A stretch of 22,240 bases of DNA. Source: a virus. The position numbers and the translations under genes were made by a program. The notes below the pieces were generated by a model. That model did no database searches, was not told where the DNA came from, and saw nothing but the letters and a program-made list of their open reading frames with translations. The stretch lies in IMG/VR virus record IMGVR_UViG_3300008267_001274, positions 1 through 22,240 of that record. One strand, written 5' to 3'. Of the stretch, positions 1 through 5,547 are shown one piece after another; the first letter of the stretch is position 1; each line of letters begins with the position of its first letter.

Positions 1-23
1 ATAAACCAATTAAAACAAATCAA

Positions 24-332
24 ATGGAAGAAACGATATTCAGATATTATACACTTGATTCACACACTGAGGTTATTAGTGTGGACTTAACGCCAGAGGA
101 GAAACAAGAACTTGGGATAGATGAGAACAAGTTCGCCCACCTTAATGAGATAGGTTTTTCTACCCCAGTGGATTCCAACGAATGGGAAGAAGATTGTTTT
201 AATGTACTTATTGGAGAGACCCCAGATGACGAGGAGTTCGATGTTCTTTTGCTTCCTATATCTAGATTGCCCAAAAGATTTGAAGCGACCCACAGGTATT
301 TTCTGAAGGAAAGAGAAAAATATTATTCCTAG
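24..332 (+). CDS. hypothetical acidic protein, 102 aa
   Basis: A 102-residue acidic protein rich in Glu and Asp, with no signal peptide or membrane segment. I recognise no family. The ATG at 24 follows the leader AACCAATTAAAACAAATCAA, which is nearly identical to the leaders of the cassettes at 815 and 3048, so this start is well supported. Its promoter lies to the left of the window. The stop is immediately followed by the promoter of the next cassette, so this is a single-gene transcription unit. Probably an early accessory phage protein; function unknown. Confidence 0.75.
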   Translation: MEETIFRYYTLDSHTEVISVDLTPEEKQELGIDENKFAHLNEIGFSTPVDSNEWEEDCFNVLIGETPDDEEFDVLLLPISRLPKRFEATHRYFLKEREKYYS

Positions 333-333
333 G

Positions 334-365
334 TTTTTTTCCTACGCAGGGAATTAGTACTTTTA
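334..365 (+). promoter_or_regulatory. class A phage promoter (T7-CCTACG ... TACTTTTA)
   Basis: T7 at 334-340, CCTACG at 341-346, an 11-nt spacer, then TACTTTTA at 358-365, 22 nt before the ATG at 388. The T-run sits where the Bacteroidota -33 box would be and TACTTTTA where the TAnnTTTG -7 box would be. The upstream TAGG gives only a weak 4-bp stem with CCTA, so here the element reads mainly as a promoter. Confidence 0.75.
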
Positions 366-387
366 CTTCATAATCAAACACCACACC

Positions 388-738
388 ATGGACACAAAGG
401 TATCAATAGAAAATCTGGAATATGATCTCTCCCATAGGGAGAACATGACCTTCGAGCAAGCAAAATCCCTATGCGTTGACGGATGGAGAATACCAAAAAT
501 CGAGGAGTTAGCCGTGCTGGGGAAGGAGATGTATGTTAAAGGGAATAAAGTGTTCCTTGGAGGAAGACACTTATCCCCTAGACTTTACTGGACACCAGGG
601 ATGGTTAAATTTATGAGTGGAGGAGATATAGATGAATCCCAAGGAGCCTCCTCTCTATTCTATTTCGATCTTAATTGTGGATGGTTTATCTCCCTCCACG
701 AGAACAAACAATTTCTAATCCTAGTTAGGGACATCTGA
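388..738 (+). CDS. DUF1566-like (Lcl_C type) paralog, 116 aa
   Basis: Carries the signature of the DUF1566/Lcl_C domain, a compact C-type-lectin-like fold common in phage and Bacteroidota proteins: an N-terminal strand (NLEYDL), a Thr-Phe-Glu-Gln-Ala helix, DGWRIPKIEEL at about residues 31-41, YWTP at about 68, and the closing FLILVRDI at the C-terminus. Length is usual for a single domain. It is the only member in the cassette region; seven relatives lie at 12301-15773. It has its own class A promoter and is therefore probably expressed at a different time from the late-type cluster. Molecular role unknown; the fold often serves ligand binding. Confidence 0.75.
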   Translation: MDTKVSIENLEYDLSHRENMTFEQAKSLCVDGWRIPKIEELAVLGKEMYVKGNKVFLGGRHLSPRLYWTPGMVKFMSGGDIDESQGASSLFYFDLNCGWFISLHENKQFLILVRDI

Positions 739-748
739 AAATTTATTC

Positions 749-788
749 CCTGTAGGTTTTTTTCCTACGGGGGGAATTAGTACTTTTA
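749..788 (+). promoter_or_regulatory. class A promoter overlapping a terminator-like hairpin
   Basis: CCCTGTAGG pairs across a T7 loop with CCTACGGGGG (one G-T wobble), giving a terminator-like hairpin after the gene at 388. The same T7-CCTACG (757-769), an 11-nt spacer and TACTTTTA (781-788) form the promoter of the gene at 815. Confidence 0.75.
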
Positions 789-814
789 TATTATAACCAA
801 TTAAAACAAATCAA

Positions 815-1030
815 ATGAAAACAACAATTTTAGCCTTATCCTTTTTTGTAATCATGGTCTTTGGAACAGTGATGATGGTATTCGGAAACCACTTCGGTGA
901 TGTCATTGTAGTTATAGGCGCCATTGCAGGACTCTTTATCATGGAGGAAGATGAAAAGAAATTCTCCGATGAAGGGATGCACGAGAAGTACGAGCCTAGA
1001 AGACATGACGCCAACAGGGGATCTAATTGA
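815..1030 (+). CDS. small membrane protein, 71 aa
   Basis: Residues about 3-23 and 28-43 are two hydrophobic stretches separated by a short GNHFGD turn, followed by a charged C-terminal tail (MEEDEKKFSDEG...). This is a small two-segment inner-membrane protein with a hydrophilic tail. The start follows the leader TTATAACCAATTAAAACAAATCAA and a class A promoter. I recognise no family. Small early phage membrane proteins can act in superinfection exclusion or membrane remodelling, but nothing in the sequence tests that here. Confidence 0.75.
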   Translation: MKTTILALSFFVIMVFGTVMMVFGNHFGDVIVVIGAIAGLFIMEEDEKKFSDEGMHEKYEPRRHDANRGSN

Positions 1031-1082
1031 TCCCTAAAGATAGTATAGTAGTAAGATATTGCGCGTACGTGAGAGTATAAGG

Positions 1083-1114
1083 TTTTTTTCCTACGTTCTA
1101 AATTCGTATATTAG
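1083..1114 (+). promoter_or_regulatory. class A promoter (T7-CCTACG ... TATATTAG)
   Basis: T7 at 1083-1089, CCTACG at 1090-1095, 11-nt spacer, TATATTAG at 1107-1114, followed by the AATCAATTAAAA leader of the gene at 1147. No convincing hairpin pairs with this copy, which suggests that the T-run plus CCTACG is itself the conserved signal. The 1031-1082 stretch before it holds nothing I recognise. Confidence 0.7.
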
Positions 1115-1146
1115 CTTCATAATCAATTAAAAAGAAAATTAAGGGA

Positions 1147-1419
1147 ATGGTATCAGCATATGCAGGATGGAAATTAATAGCGACAAAAGATGTTTACTTC
1201 GATAGTGAAAGTAAAGAAAGAGTTTTTTCCCCTCCAAAAGATGGATGGAAAATCTTGGCTCTTGGAAAAGTCTACGAGATTGATTACGTAGTCCGATCCC
1301 ATAATGTATTTGCTATAAGGGGAGAAGATTCGGAGATGATAATAAGCTATGAATTTGCTGAAGAGATATTCGACCTCGAAAACATAGATTATACGGGAGA
1401 ATATTACGAAGAAGATTAA
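1147..1419 (+). CDS. hypothetical protein, 90 aa, SH3-like beta protein possible
   Basis: A short soluble protein rich in alternating hydrophobic/aromatic residues (WKLIATKDVYF, WKILALGKVYEI, VFAIRGED). It reads as a small beta-barrel and is followed by an acidic tail ending EYYEED. The pattern of a GKVYEI strand followed by a protective aspartate-rich end resembles small phage SH3-like proteins, but I cannot assign a family. The ATG at 1147 lies 32 nt after the class A -7 box. Expressed with the broken small ORF at 1438 that follows it. Confidence 0.65.
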   Translation: MVSAYAGWKLIATKDVYFDSESKERVFSPPKDGWKILALGKVYEIDYVVRSHNVFAIRGEDSEMIISYEFAEEIFDLENIDYTGEYYEED

Positions 1420-1437
1420 ATTAATAAATAAACGCAT

Positions 1438-1613
1438 ATGCCACCAGAAGGTTATTACAACAGAAGAAGAGAGGAACAGGATCGTTGATCATCAACGAGT
1501 ACCTCGAGTTCATGAGAAAGAAGGACGAAGAGGCCAAGCGAGAGAAATTATCCACTAAGTACTTCCGGGCTTATTCATCACTAGGAATAAAGATCTTTCT
1601 GAATTTAAACTAA
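1438..1613 (+). pseudogene. frameshifted small basic ORF (about 57 aa if restored)
   Basis: The ATG at 1438 opens only 16 codons (MPPEGYYNRRREEQDR) before TGA at 1486. A -1 shift there joins a frame that continues without interruption to TAA at 1611-1613 (INEYLEFMRKKDEEAKREK...). The two halves have the same highly charged, helical character and together look like one small protein lying 18 bp after the gene at 1147. CGTTGAT is not a classical slippery heptamer. A real frameshift mutation, a sequencing error, or a separate TTG-started ORF at 1485 are all possible. Confidence 0.5.
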
Positions 1614-1630
1614 AAAAAGTTCTTCCTAGG

Positions 1631-1662
1631 GTTTTTTCCTACGACGGAATGAAGTACTTTAG
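1631..1662 (+). promoter_or_regulatory. class A promoter (T6-CCTACG ... TACTTTAG)
   Basis: CCTAGGG, T6, CCTACG at 1638-1643, 11-nt spacer, TACTTTAG at 1655-1662, then an ATAACCAATCAATAAA leader to the ATG at 1689. Spacing matches the other cassette promoters exactly. Confidence 0.75.
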
Positions 1663-1688
1663 CTTCATAACCAATCAATAAAGACCCT

Positions 1689-2204
1689 ATGAAAACTATC
1701 ATCCGCTCAAACATCAACATCAGCAAGCTCGACCAATTCTTTTTCGCTGGTCGTTCTACCCTCACTTTCCGCAACAACGAGAAAGGAACCCACATCACAG
1801 TTCGAGTTAAGCAACTTAAGGATCGCAAAGATCGCAAGACCCCTCTACCTATCTTCTACGTGTTCGTTTCACTAGTGGGAGACAGCGATTACGGGTTCCG
1901 TTTCGGGGGAACAATCTTCAAAGACTCTATGCGTCTTAAGCTTGGAAGAGACGTGGAGTCAGGAGGACAACTCCACAAGGTAATGGAATTCCTTATGGGA
2001 GCTTTGGCTAGCCCAGAGTCTCTAAAGAAAAGAGTTTCTCTACTACACGAGGGCAAATGCTGCCGTTGCTCACGCCAACTCACTCACCCAGAATCAATCA
2101 ACACCGGATTCGGACCTGAGTGTCTAGACATAGTTCTTAGCCAAGCTAAGATCACACCTTCAGATCTATTCGAAAAACTAGGGGGAGAATCTTCTCCCCT
2201 TTAA
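1689..2204 (+). CDS. DUF6011-like zinc-ribbon protein, 171 aa
   Basis: The C-terminal part (about residues 121-150) carries GKCCRCSRQLTHPES followed by GFGPEC, the hallmark of DUF6011: a treble-clef-like zinc site with Cys124, Cys127 and Cys145 and probably a nearby fourth ligand. The N-terminal 110 residues form a basic beta-rich region (THITVRVKQL) of the kind found in phage and plasmid DUF6011 proteins, often suspected of nucleic-acid binding. Codon use differs clearly from its neighbours: many CGC/CGT arginine, ATC and CTC codons, whereas most of the window uses AGA, ATA and TTA. This suggests recent acquisition or high expression. Function unknown beyond the zinc domain. Confidence 0.8.
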   Translation: MKTIIRSNINISKLDQFFFAGRSTLTFRNNEKGTHITVRVKQLKDRKDRKTPLPIFYVFVSLVGDSDYGFRFGGTIFKDSMRLKLGRDVESGGQLHKVMEFLMGALASPESLKKRVSLLHEGKCCRCSRQLTHPESINTGFGPECLDIVLSQAKITPSDLFEKLGGESSPL

Positions 2205-2206
2205 GA

Positions 2207-2215
2207 GATATATAG
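2207..2215 (+). promoter_or_regulatory. class B box GATATATAG before gene at 2219
   Basis: GATATATAG ends 3 nt before the ATG at 2219 and lies between the two genes of this cassette. It matches the GATATATAAG box found before late-type genes. It could give the second gene its own late transcript or may be an A/T-rich translation signal. Confidence 0.45.
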
Positions 2216-2218
2216 ATC

Positions 2219-2707
2219 ATGGAAAAATCGATCGCAATGCCAATTTACCTCAAGTGTCTACTTGAAAGGGAATATCCGGGATATGAATTTTATATCAAGC
2301 CCTTTATAGTAGGGAGTGTTAACGACTATCTCCTTAATCGAGCCCCGTATTTTATCTGCTGGAGTAACCCAGAAAAAGACCCAAAGTGGAGATCCAGTGG
2401 ATACGGAGAAGATTACGAAGAAGGAGAAGACGCATCCTTTCCTGTCTTAGGGGTTATGGTGCCATCAGGGGAGATCTACACTCTTTCCTATGAAGACAAA
2501 TATTACCTCAACTGCGATCCGGAAAATGAGGTCCCAAATAAAGACAAATCCACTCTTAGCGGGATTTCTCAGTTTCTATCAATACCCGGAATCTCCGAAG
2601 AAAGGTTAGCAAACACCCTTATAGACAGGAAAATCCTCGACCCCAAAGGTCACCTCAGAAAGCTTCTAAAAGATGCATTCTATAAGAGTCTTTGGGAAAT
2701 GGAATAA
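2219..2707 (+). CDS. hypothetical protein, 162 aa
   Basis: Soluble acidic protein with an aromatic-rich N-terminal half (YPGYEFYIKPFIVG, APYFICWSNP), a GYGEDYEEGED acidic loop and a helical C-terminal third with two short helices (ERLANTLIDRK, LRKLLKDAFYKSLWEME). I recognise no family. It lies 14 bp after the DUF6011 gene in the same cassette and is followed by a strong hairpin terminator. Codon use is intermediate between the DUF6011 gene and the AT-rich genes downstream. Confidence 0.7.
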   Translation: MEKSIAMPIYLKCLLEREYPGYEFYIKPFIVGSVNDYLLNRAPYFICWSNPEKDPKWRSSGYGEDYEEGEDASFPVLGVMVPSGEIYTLSYEDKYYLNCDPENEVPNKDKSTLSGISQFLSIPGISEERLANTLIDRKILDPKGHLRKLLKDAFYKSLWEME

Positions 2708-2724
2708 TTTCGATAAAAAGTTTT

Positions 2725-2753
2725 CCCGTAGGTTTTTTTCCTACGGGTTTTTT
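2725..2753 (+). terminator. intrinsic terminator CCCGTAGG-T7-CCTACGGG-T6
   Basis: Perfect 8-bp stem 2725-2732/2740-2747 with a T7 loop and T6 tail at 2748-2753. It ends the transcript of the gene at 2219 and shares its T7-CCTACG with the next promoter. Confidence 0.75.
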
Positions 2754-2764
2754 GTGTACTTTTA
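2733..2764 (+). promoter_or_regulatory. class A promoter, embedded in terminator
   Basis: T7 2733-2739, CCTACG 2740-2745, 11-nt spacer, TACTTTTA 2757-2764. Drives the small ORF at 2792. Confidence 0.75.
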
Positions 2765-2791
2765 TATTATAACCAATTAAACAAAAGACCA

Positions 2792-2972
2792 ATGAGAGAA
2801 ATTAATGAAGTTATTGAAACATTAGAAAACGAATTTGGTGCAGAAATTACCAAAAATGAAGATTATTATTATTATGAAGTAAATATCTATGATCCATTTG
2901 AAGGGCATTTATCAGGATTTAGAATTAACCGATGGTGAATTAGTTGATTTATTAGAAATGCTTGAGGGCTAA
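2792..2972 (+). pseudogene. frameshifted small acidic ORF (about 59 aa if restored)
   Basis: The ATG at 2792 gives 48 codons (MREINEVIETLENEFGAEI... ending GFRINRW, TGA at 2936-2938). A one-base shift near 2925 continues as LTDGELVDLLEMLEG to TAA at 2970-2972, immediately before the next hairpin. The restored tail fits both in character and in position at the cassette end, so the 48-aa form is probably truncated by a single extra base in ATTAACC. The gene is more AT-rich than its neighbours and is bracketed by the 67-bp repeats. An intact 48-aa gene is the alternative reading. Confidence 0.55.
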
Positions 2973-2981
2973 AAAAGTTTT

Positions 2982-3010
2982 CCCGTAGGTTTTTTTCCTA
3001 CGGGTTTTTT
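2982..3010 (+). terminator. intrinsic terminator, second copy
   Basis: Stem 2982-2989/2997-3004, T7 loop, T6 tail at 3005-3010; identical to the hairpin at 2725. Confidence 0.75.
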
Positions 3011-3021
3011 GTGTACTTTTA
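2990..3021 (+). promoter_or_regulatory. class A promoter, embedded in terminator
   Basis: T7 2990-2996, CCTACG 2997-3002, 11-nt spacer, TACTTTTA 3014-3021; drives the gene at 3048. Confidence 0.75.
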
Positions 3022-3047
3022 TATTATAACCAATTAAAACATATCAC

Positions 3048-3191
3048 ATGAAAACAATCGAATTTTTAGCTTTCAGATCTCTACAAGCGATAGCGATCGT
3101 ATTAGGTTCAATGGTTTTTGCATCTATCGTTTTCGCGATAGTTCAAATCTTCCTAGGAAACACACTAGCAGGAGCTTCCCGGGAATTCTAA
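3048..3191 (+). CDS. single-span small membrane protein, 47 aa
   Basis: MKTIEFLAFRSLQ is followed by a hydrophobic run of about 28 residues (AIAIVLGSMVFASIVFAIVQIFL) and a short polar tail (GNTLAGASREF). This is a one-pass membrane peptide, or possibly a tight hairpin. The ATG at 3048 follows the standard AACCAATTAAAACATATCAC leader, the ORF fills the cassette, and the stop at 3189-3191 lies 17 bp before the next hairpin, which together support it as a real gene despite its size. Function unknown. Confidence 0.65.
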   Translation: MKTIEFLAFRSLQAIAIVLGSMVFASIVFAIVQIFLGNTLAGASREF

Positions 3192-3208
3192 ATTTCCCGA
3201 AACTTTAT

Positions 3209-3250
3209 CCCCCGTAGGGTTTTTTTCTACGGGGGTTTACCGTACATTTG
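3209..3250 (+). promoter_or_regulatory. class A promoter overlapping a 9-bp hairpin
   Basis: CCCCCGTAG (3209-3217) pairs with CTACGGGGG (3227-3235) around a GG-T7 loop. The promoter reads T7-CTACG, 11-nt spacer, TACATTTG at 3243-3250, the closest cassette -7 box to the host TAnnTTTG. The stem is longer and differs in sequence from the 2725 hairpin while still pairing. Confidence 0.75.
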
Positions 3251-3272
3251 TCCTAATCAAAAACCAAACATC

Positions 3273-3593
3273 ATGAAAATAGAAAGAGAAGATTTAATCG
3301 GAAAGGAATTCCAAGGGAGAAAGGCCTCTCGCGTTATCGAAATTCCAGCAGCGGGAACATTCAGAGCCTTCTACGAGGCGGAGTCCCTAGTAAAAGAACT
3401 GGGTTACCAAGTAGGGTCTATGTGCGGATCAGAACCAATAGGGTTTGCTCTAGGCTACGATTATGTTGCAAAGTGGTATAACATCGACCACGGAGACAGA
3501 AGTCGCTTAGACGGACTCCTATTGCACGACGGAGGGTTTAGAGAAGGAGGAGTAAAGGTCATATTCTTTAACCAACCACACCTGGGCGAATAG
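3273..3593 (+). CDS. hypothetical protein, 106 aa
   Basis: Soluble protein with a MKIEREDLIGKEFQGRKA start, a helix (FRAFYEAESLVKELGY), then GSMCGSEPIGFAL and a VAKWYNIDHGDR segment. I recognise no family with confidence; small phage proteins with a similar GSM-x-x-x-EPIG-x motif occur, and here it resembles an alpha/beta domain. It is a single-gene cassette with its own class A promoter, and the next promoter begins 7 bp after its stop. Base composition is richer in GC than in the genes after 5100. Confidence 0.7.
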   Translation: MKIEREDLIGKEFQGRKASRVIEIPAAGTFRAFYEAESLVKELGYQVGSMCGSEPIGFALGYDYVAKWYNIDHGDRSRLDGLLLHDGGFREGGVKVIFFNQPHLGE

Positions 3594-3599
3594 CCTAGG

Positions 3600-3631
3600 T
3601 TTTTTTCCTACGAGGGGAATTAGTACTTTTA
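3600..3631 (+). promoter_or_regulatory. class A promoter (T7-CCTACG ... TACTTTTA)
   Basis: T7 3600-3606, CCTACG 3607-3612, 11-nt spacer, TACTTTTA 3624-3631, then a TTATAACCAATTAATAAA leader to the ATG at 3658. Confidence 0.75.
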
Positions 3632-3657
3632 CCTTATAACCAATTAATAAAAGCCCA

Positions 3658-3909
3658 ATGAACAAGTACGACGAATTTATTGCCAGCATCGCGAAGCTCC
3701 CAGATGCGAAAAAACAAAGCCTATCGGATACCTGGTGTCCGGACGAGGGTGGGGACGAAGCCACTGCGACCTTAGGTTCTGCTGTATGGACCACTATTAG
3801 AATATCGGATGGCAAGGGATTTCAAGAAAGGGCCATCCGATTCCTGACCTCAGCTGGGGTGGAGGATCCACAGGGGGAATTGGACGAGTTTATTAGGGTC
3901 TTTAGATAG
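3658..3909 (+). CDS. hypothetical protein, 83 aa
   Basis: Small soluble acidic protein: an N-terminal helix (KYDEFIASIAKLPDAKKQSL), a WCPDEGGDEATATL loop, and a C-terminal helical end (GELDEFIRVFR). No recognised domain. It has its own class A promoter and a conserved leader, which support the start. The last cassette before the long non-coding stretch. Confidence 0.7.
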   Translation: MNKYDEFIASIAKLPDAKKQSLSDTWCPDEGGDEATATLGSAVWTTIRISDGKGFQERAIRFLTSAGVEDPQGELDEFIRVFR

Positions 3910-3920
3910 GGGTAAAAAGA

Positions 3921-3971
3921 GGGCCCTCCCGAATCTTGGAGGGCCCCTAAAATAATGTCCTCTTTTAGGGG
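3921..3971 (+). other. two mutually exclusive GC-rich hairpins
   Basis: GGGCCCTCC (3921-3929) pairs with GGAGGGCCC (3938-3946). CCCCTAAAA (3944-3952) pairs with TTTTAGGGG (3963-3971). Both are perfect 9-bp stems and they share 3944-3946, so only one can form at a time. Neither is followed by a proper T-tract. The arrangement could be an attenuator-like or structured RNA element, or a site for a dimeric protein. Confidence 0.5.
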
Positions 3972-4160
3972 GGCTAAGGGCCCTCGTGTATATAAGGAAT
4001 TTCTAGGGTGAAATAGCCCAGGGGAGGGACCCATATTGGAAGGGGGTGTGAAAAAGGTGTGTATGGGGCCCATATAGGGGGTGTATCTAAAGGGGCCTCG
4101 CATATGTGTGAAATATCTGAGAAGAAAATGCCCAGCAAATCCTAGGGAGTTTTCCAATAA
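3972..4160. other. non-coding stretch with GGGCCC and repeated CCATAT-GGGGGTGT blocks
   Basis: No credible ORF on either strand; the leftward frame across 3822-4157 runs through the end of the gene at 3658 and is low-complexity. The DNA is unusually G-rich on the + strand for this genome, with further GGGCCC sites near 3979 and 4063 and two imperfect copies of CCCATAT-x-GG-x-GGGGGTGT around 4029-4083. A GTATATAAGG box at about 3988 resembles the class B box and could start a transcript here. Confidence 0.4.
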
Positions 4161-4240
4161 GCTTTAATAATAAACTTTAATAACCTTTAATAACCTTTAA
4201 TAACCTTTAATAACCTTTAATAACCTTTAATAGATTAAAG
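4161..4240 (+). repeat. tandem 10-bp repeats (TAACCTTTAA)
   Basis: Five perfect copies of TAACCTTTAA at 4181-4230, preceded by two degenerate units at 4161-4180 and followed by a diverged unit. The 10-bp period places every unit on the same face of the helix, as in iterons or protein-binding arrays. Lies 70 bp upstream of the gene at 4299. Confidence 0.85.
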
Positions 4241-4266
4241 AATAACCAGGAAAATCATTTCTCTTT

Positions 4267-4276
4267 GATATATAAG
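4267..4276 (+). promoter_or_regulatory. class B late-like box GATATATAAG
   Basis: Preceded by TTT and located 22 nt before the ATG at 4299, a distance compatible with a normal short 5' leader if this is a T4-late-type TATA box. Confidence 0.6.
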
Positions 4277-4298
4277 AGGATTGACACAAAAAGAAAAA

Positions 4299-5051
4299 AT
4301 GGGAAGACATATATTTACTTTCAATGGGTTTATACTAAATGAAGATTTGGGATCTAAGTATGATTCTATACTAGACATCTACAATAGAAGAAAGGATAAA
4401 ATGACCTCATCCGAAATTGATTTTTTTAAATCTGGGGGAAAACAGGGGGAAAATTTTATGTGGAATTTACCCGAAGACATAAGTTCGGTGGTGGAAGAAA
4501 CAATAGACTATTTGGATGCTAATAGAGTTAATTGGTCGATCGAGGAGACTTGGGCTCCAAGCTTTGGTATGCTTAGGTACTTGAGCATAGATAAGACCCC
4601 ATCGGTCTTATCCCACATTAAAAATCTGTTTCGAGGACTAAAGAATGAAAGTCTTATTCCTTTCATAAAAGAAGACACTGGGGATAATAAATTTGAGGTT
4701 TGGCTTATCGACCCTAGAGATTATAAAGACATCGTGGGTTTAGGACCCATCACCGAATGGATGTGTTTTGGACCGGACTGCTGGATAATTTCAGATCTGT
4801 TGAGGTACCATGGAGAAAAAGTAAATTCCCTTGTAAATGAAATTCTAAAATCCGATAGCCTTAAATCGGAAAATTTATTAATTCAATTTTTGTGTGATCT
4901 TTCTAGTGACATAAACCCTTACGACAAATCCCTAAAGGTAAAAGTAAAGGAAACCATAGGTAAAATTAAATTGGGTAATGATTACCAGTTAGGTGTTGAT
5001 TCTATAGATTCACTTGTATCCGATTTAAACATAGCAGTTCCGAAACCATAA
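4299..5051 (+). CDS. capsid-targeting-peptide protein, 250 aa, function unknown
   Basis: The N-terminus MGRHIFTFNGFILNE resembles the T4 capsid-targeting peptide (basic, F-x-x-F-I/L, then an (L/I)-x-E cleavage site), so the mature protein may begin at Asp16 and be packaged into the head. I chose the ATG at 4299; an in-frame TTG at 4281 would add six residues and spoil the motif. The body is a soluble alpha-rich protein with Trp/Pro-rich segments (NWSIEETWAPSFGMLRYL, ITEWMCFGPDCW) and Lys-rich C-terminal helices. I recognise no enzymatic motif. A class B box precedes it. Confidence 0.75.
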   Translation: MGRHIFTFNGFILNEDLGSKYDSILDIYNRRKDKMTSSEIDFFKSGGKQGENFMWNLPEDISSVVEETIDYLDANRVNWSIEETWAPSFGMLRYLSIDKTPSVLSHIKNLFRGLKNESLIPFIKEDTGDNKFEVWLIDPRDYKDIVGLGPITEWMCFGPDCWIISDLLRYHGEKVNSLVNEILKSDSLKSENLLIQFLCDLSSDINPYDKSLKVKVKETIGKIKLGNDYQLGVDSIDSLVSDLNIAVPKP

Positions 5052-5070
5052 AGTCAGAGGGGCTATTCTA

Positions 5071-5101
5071 TTTTTTTCCTACGATTTATTCTCTATATTT
5101 G
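5071..5101 (+). promoter_or_regulatory. class A promoter, 10-nt spacer variant with TATATTTG
   Basis: T7 5071-5077, CCTACG 5078-5083, 10-nt spacer, TATATTTG 5094-5101, a perfect host-type -7 box. It precedes a six-gene operon starting at 5138. Confidence 0.75.
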
Positions 5102-5137
5102 CTGAGAACCTAAAAGGTAAAAGCAAAATTAATTAGT

Positions 5138-5335
5138 ATGGAAAAAATTATTAGAATTACTGGTTTATTATCGATGGTGTTTTGTTGTTTAACCATATTA
5201 ATATGGACTATGGCGGTATTATGGAACAGCCCAAATGAAGGTATTGTACATAACCTTTTCAGAGTATCAACAATGCTTTTTGTTACATTAGGTTCTGTTT
5301 GGTTCATTTTGTTTACATATAGAGAATCAAAATAA
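5138..5335 (+). CDS. two-TM small membrane protein, 65 aa
   Basis: Two hydrophobic segments, about residues 8-28 (GLLSMVFCCLTILIWTMAVLW) and 43-60 (STMLFVTLGSVWFILFTY), are separated by a short polar loop with NSPNEG. The short basic termini suggest a hairpin in the inner membrane. First gene of the 5138-7244 operon; its stop overlaps the next start as TAATG. The size and topology would also suit a holin, but the endolysin lies 4.5 kb away, so I do not assign that role. Confidence 0.75.
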   Translation: MEKIIRITGLLSMVFCCLTILIWTMAVLWNSPNEGIVHNLFRVSTMLFVTLGSVWFILFTYRESK

Positions 5336-5547
5336 TGGATAATATTGGAAAAATAATAAAAGATTCCTATTGTAATGGTTATGCTGGAAGAAGATATGAT
5401 TTGGGAGAAAGTGTAATTGAAGCAGAAGGAAAAGATTGGATTGTTTGTAGAACTGACAAAGGAGAAGTAGTTTTTATGGATTTTAATGAACAAAATAAAC
5501 AAACTTATATAGATAATTGGATAGGTTTAACCTTTAAATCAGAATAA
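5335..5547 (+). CDS. hypothetical protein, 70 aa
   Basis: Small soluble beta-rich protein (ESVIEAEGKDWIVCRTDKGEVVFMDF). Overlaps the preceding stop by one base (TAATG) and ends directly against the next ATG, so translation is probably coupled. Very AT-rich. No family recognised. Confidence 0.7.
   Translation: MDNIGKIIKDSYCNGYAGRRYDLGESVIEAEGKDWIVCRTDKGEVVFMDFNEQNKQTYIDNWIGLTFKSE

Larger units (their letters stand above)
2715..2781 (+). repeat. 67-bp perfect direct repeat, copy 1
   Basis: Identical by eye to 2972-3038. The copy spans the terminator hairpin, the class A promoter and the AACCAATTAAA leader, and with its twin brackets the small frameshifted ORF at 2792. Confidence 0.85.
2972..3038 (+). 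repeat. 67-bp perfect direct repeat, copy 2
   Basis: Same 67 bases as 2715-2781, starting 257 bp later. Recombination between the copies would remove or duplicate exactly one cassette. Confidence 0.85.

Noticed and set aside
1438-1613. Programmed -1 frameshift
   Set aside because: The shift region CAGGATCGTTGATC has no X-XXY-YYZ slippery site and no obvious stimulatory stem, so mutation or error is more likely.
3822-4157. Long leftward open frame across the non-coding stretch
   Set aside because: Low-complexity Pro/Gly/Thr/Met composition, antisense to the end of the gene at 3658, no promoter or leader of either class; open only because the + strand is G-rich.
4161-4240. CRISPR-like array
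   Set aside because: Units are 10 bp with no spacers between them; this is a plain tandem repeat.
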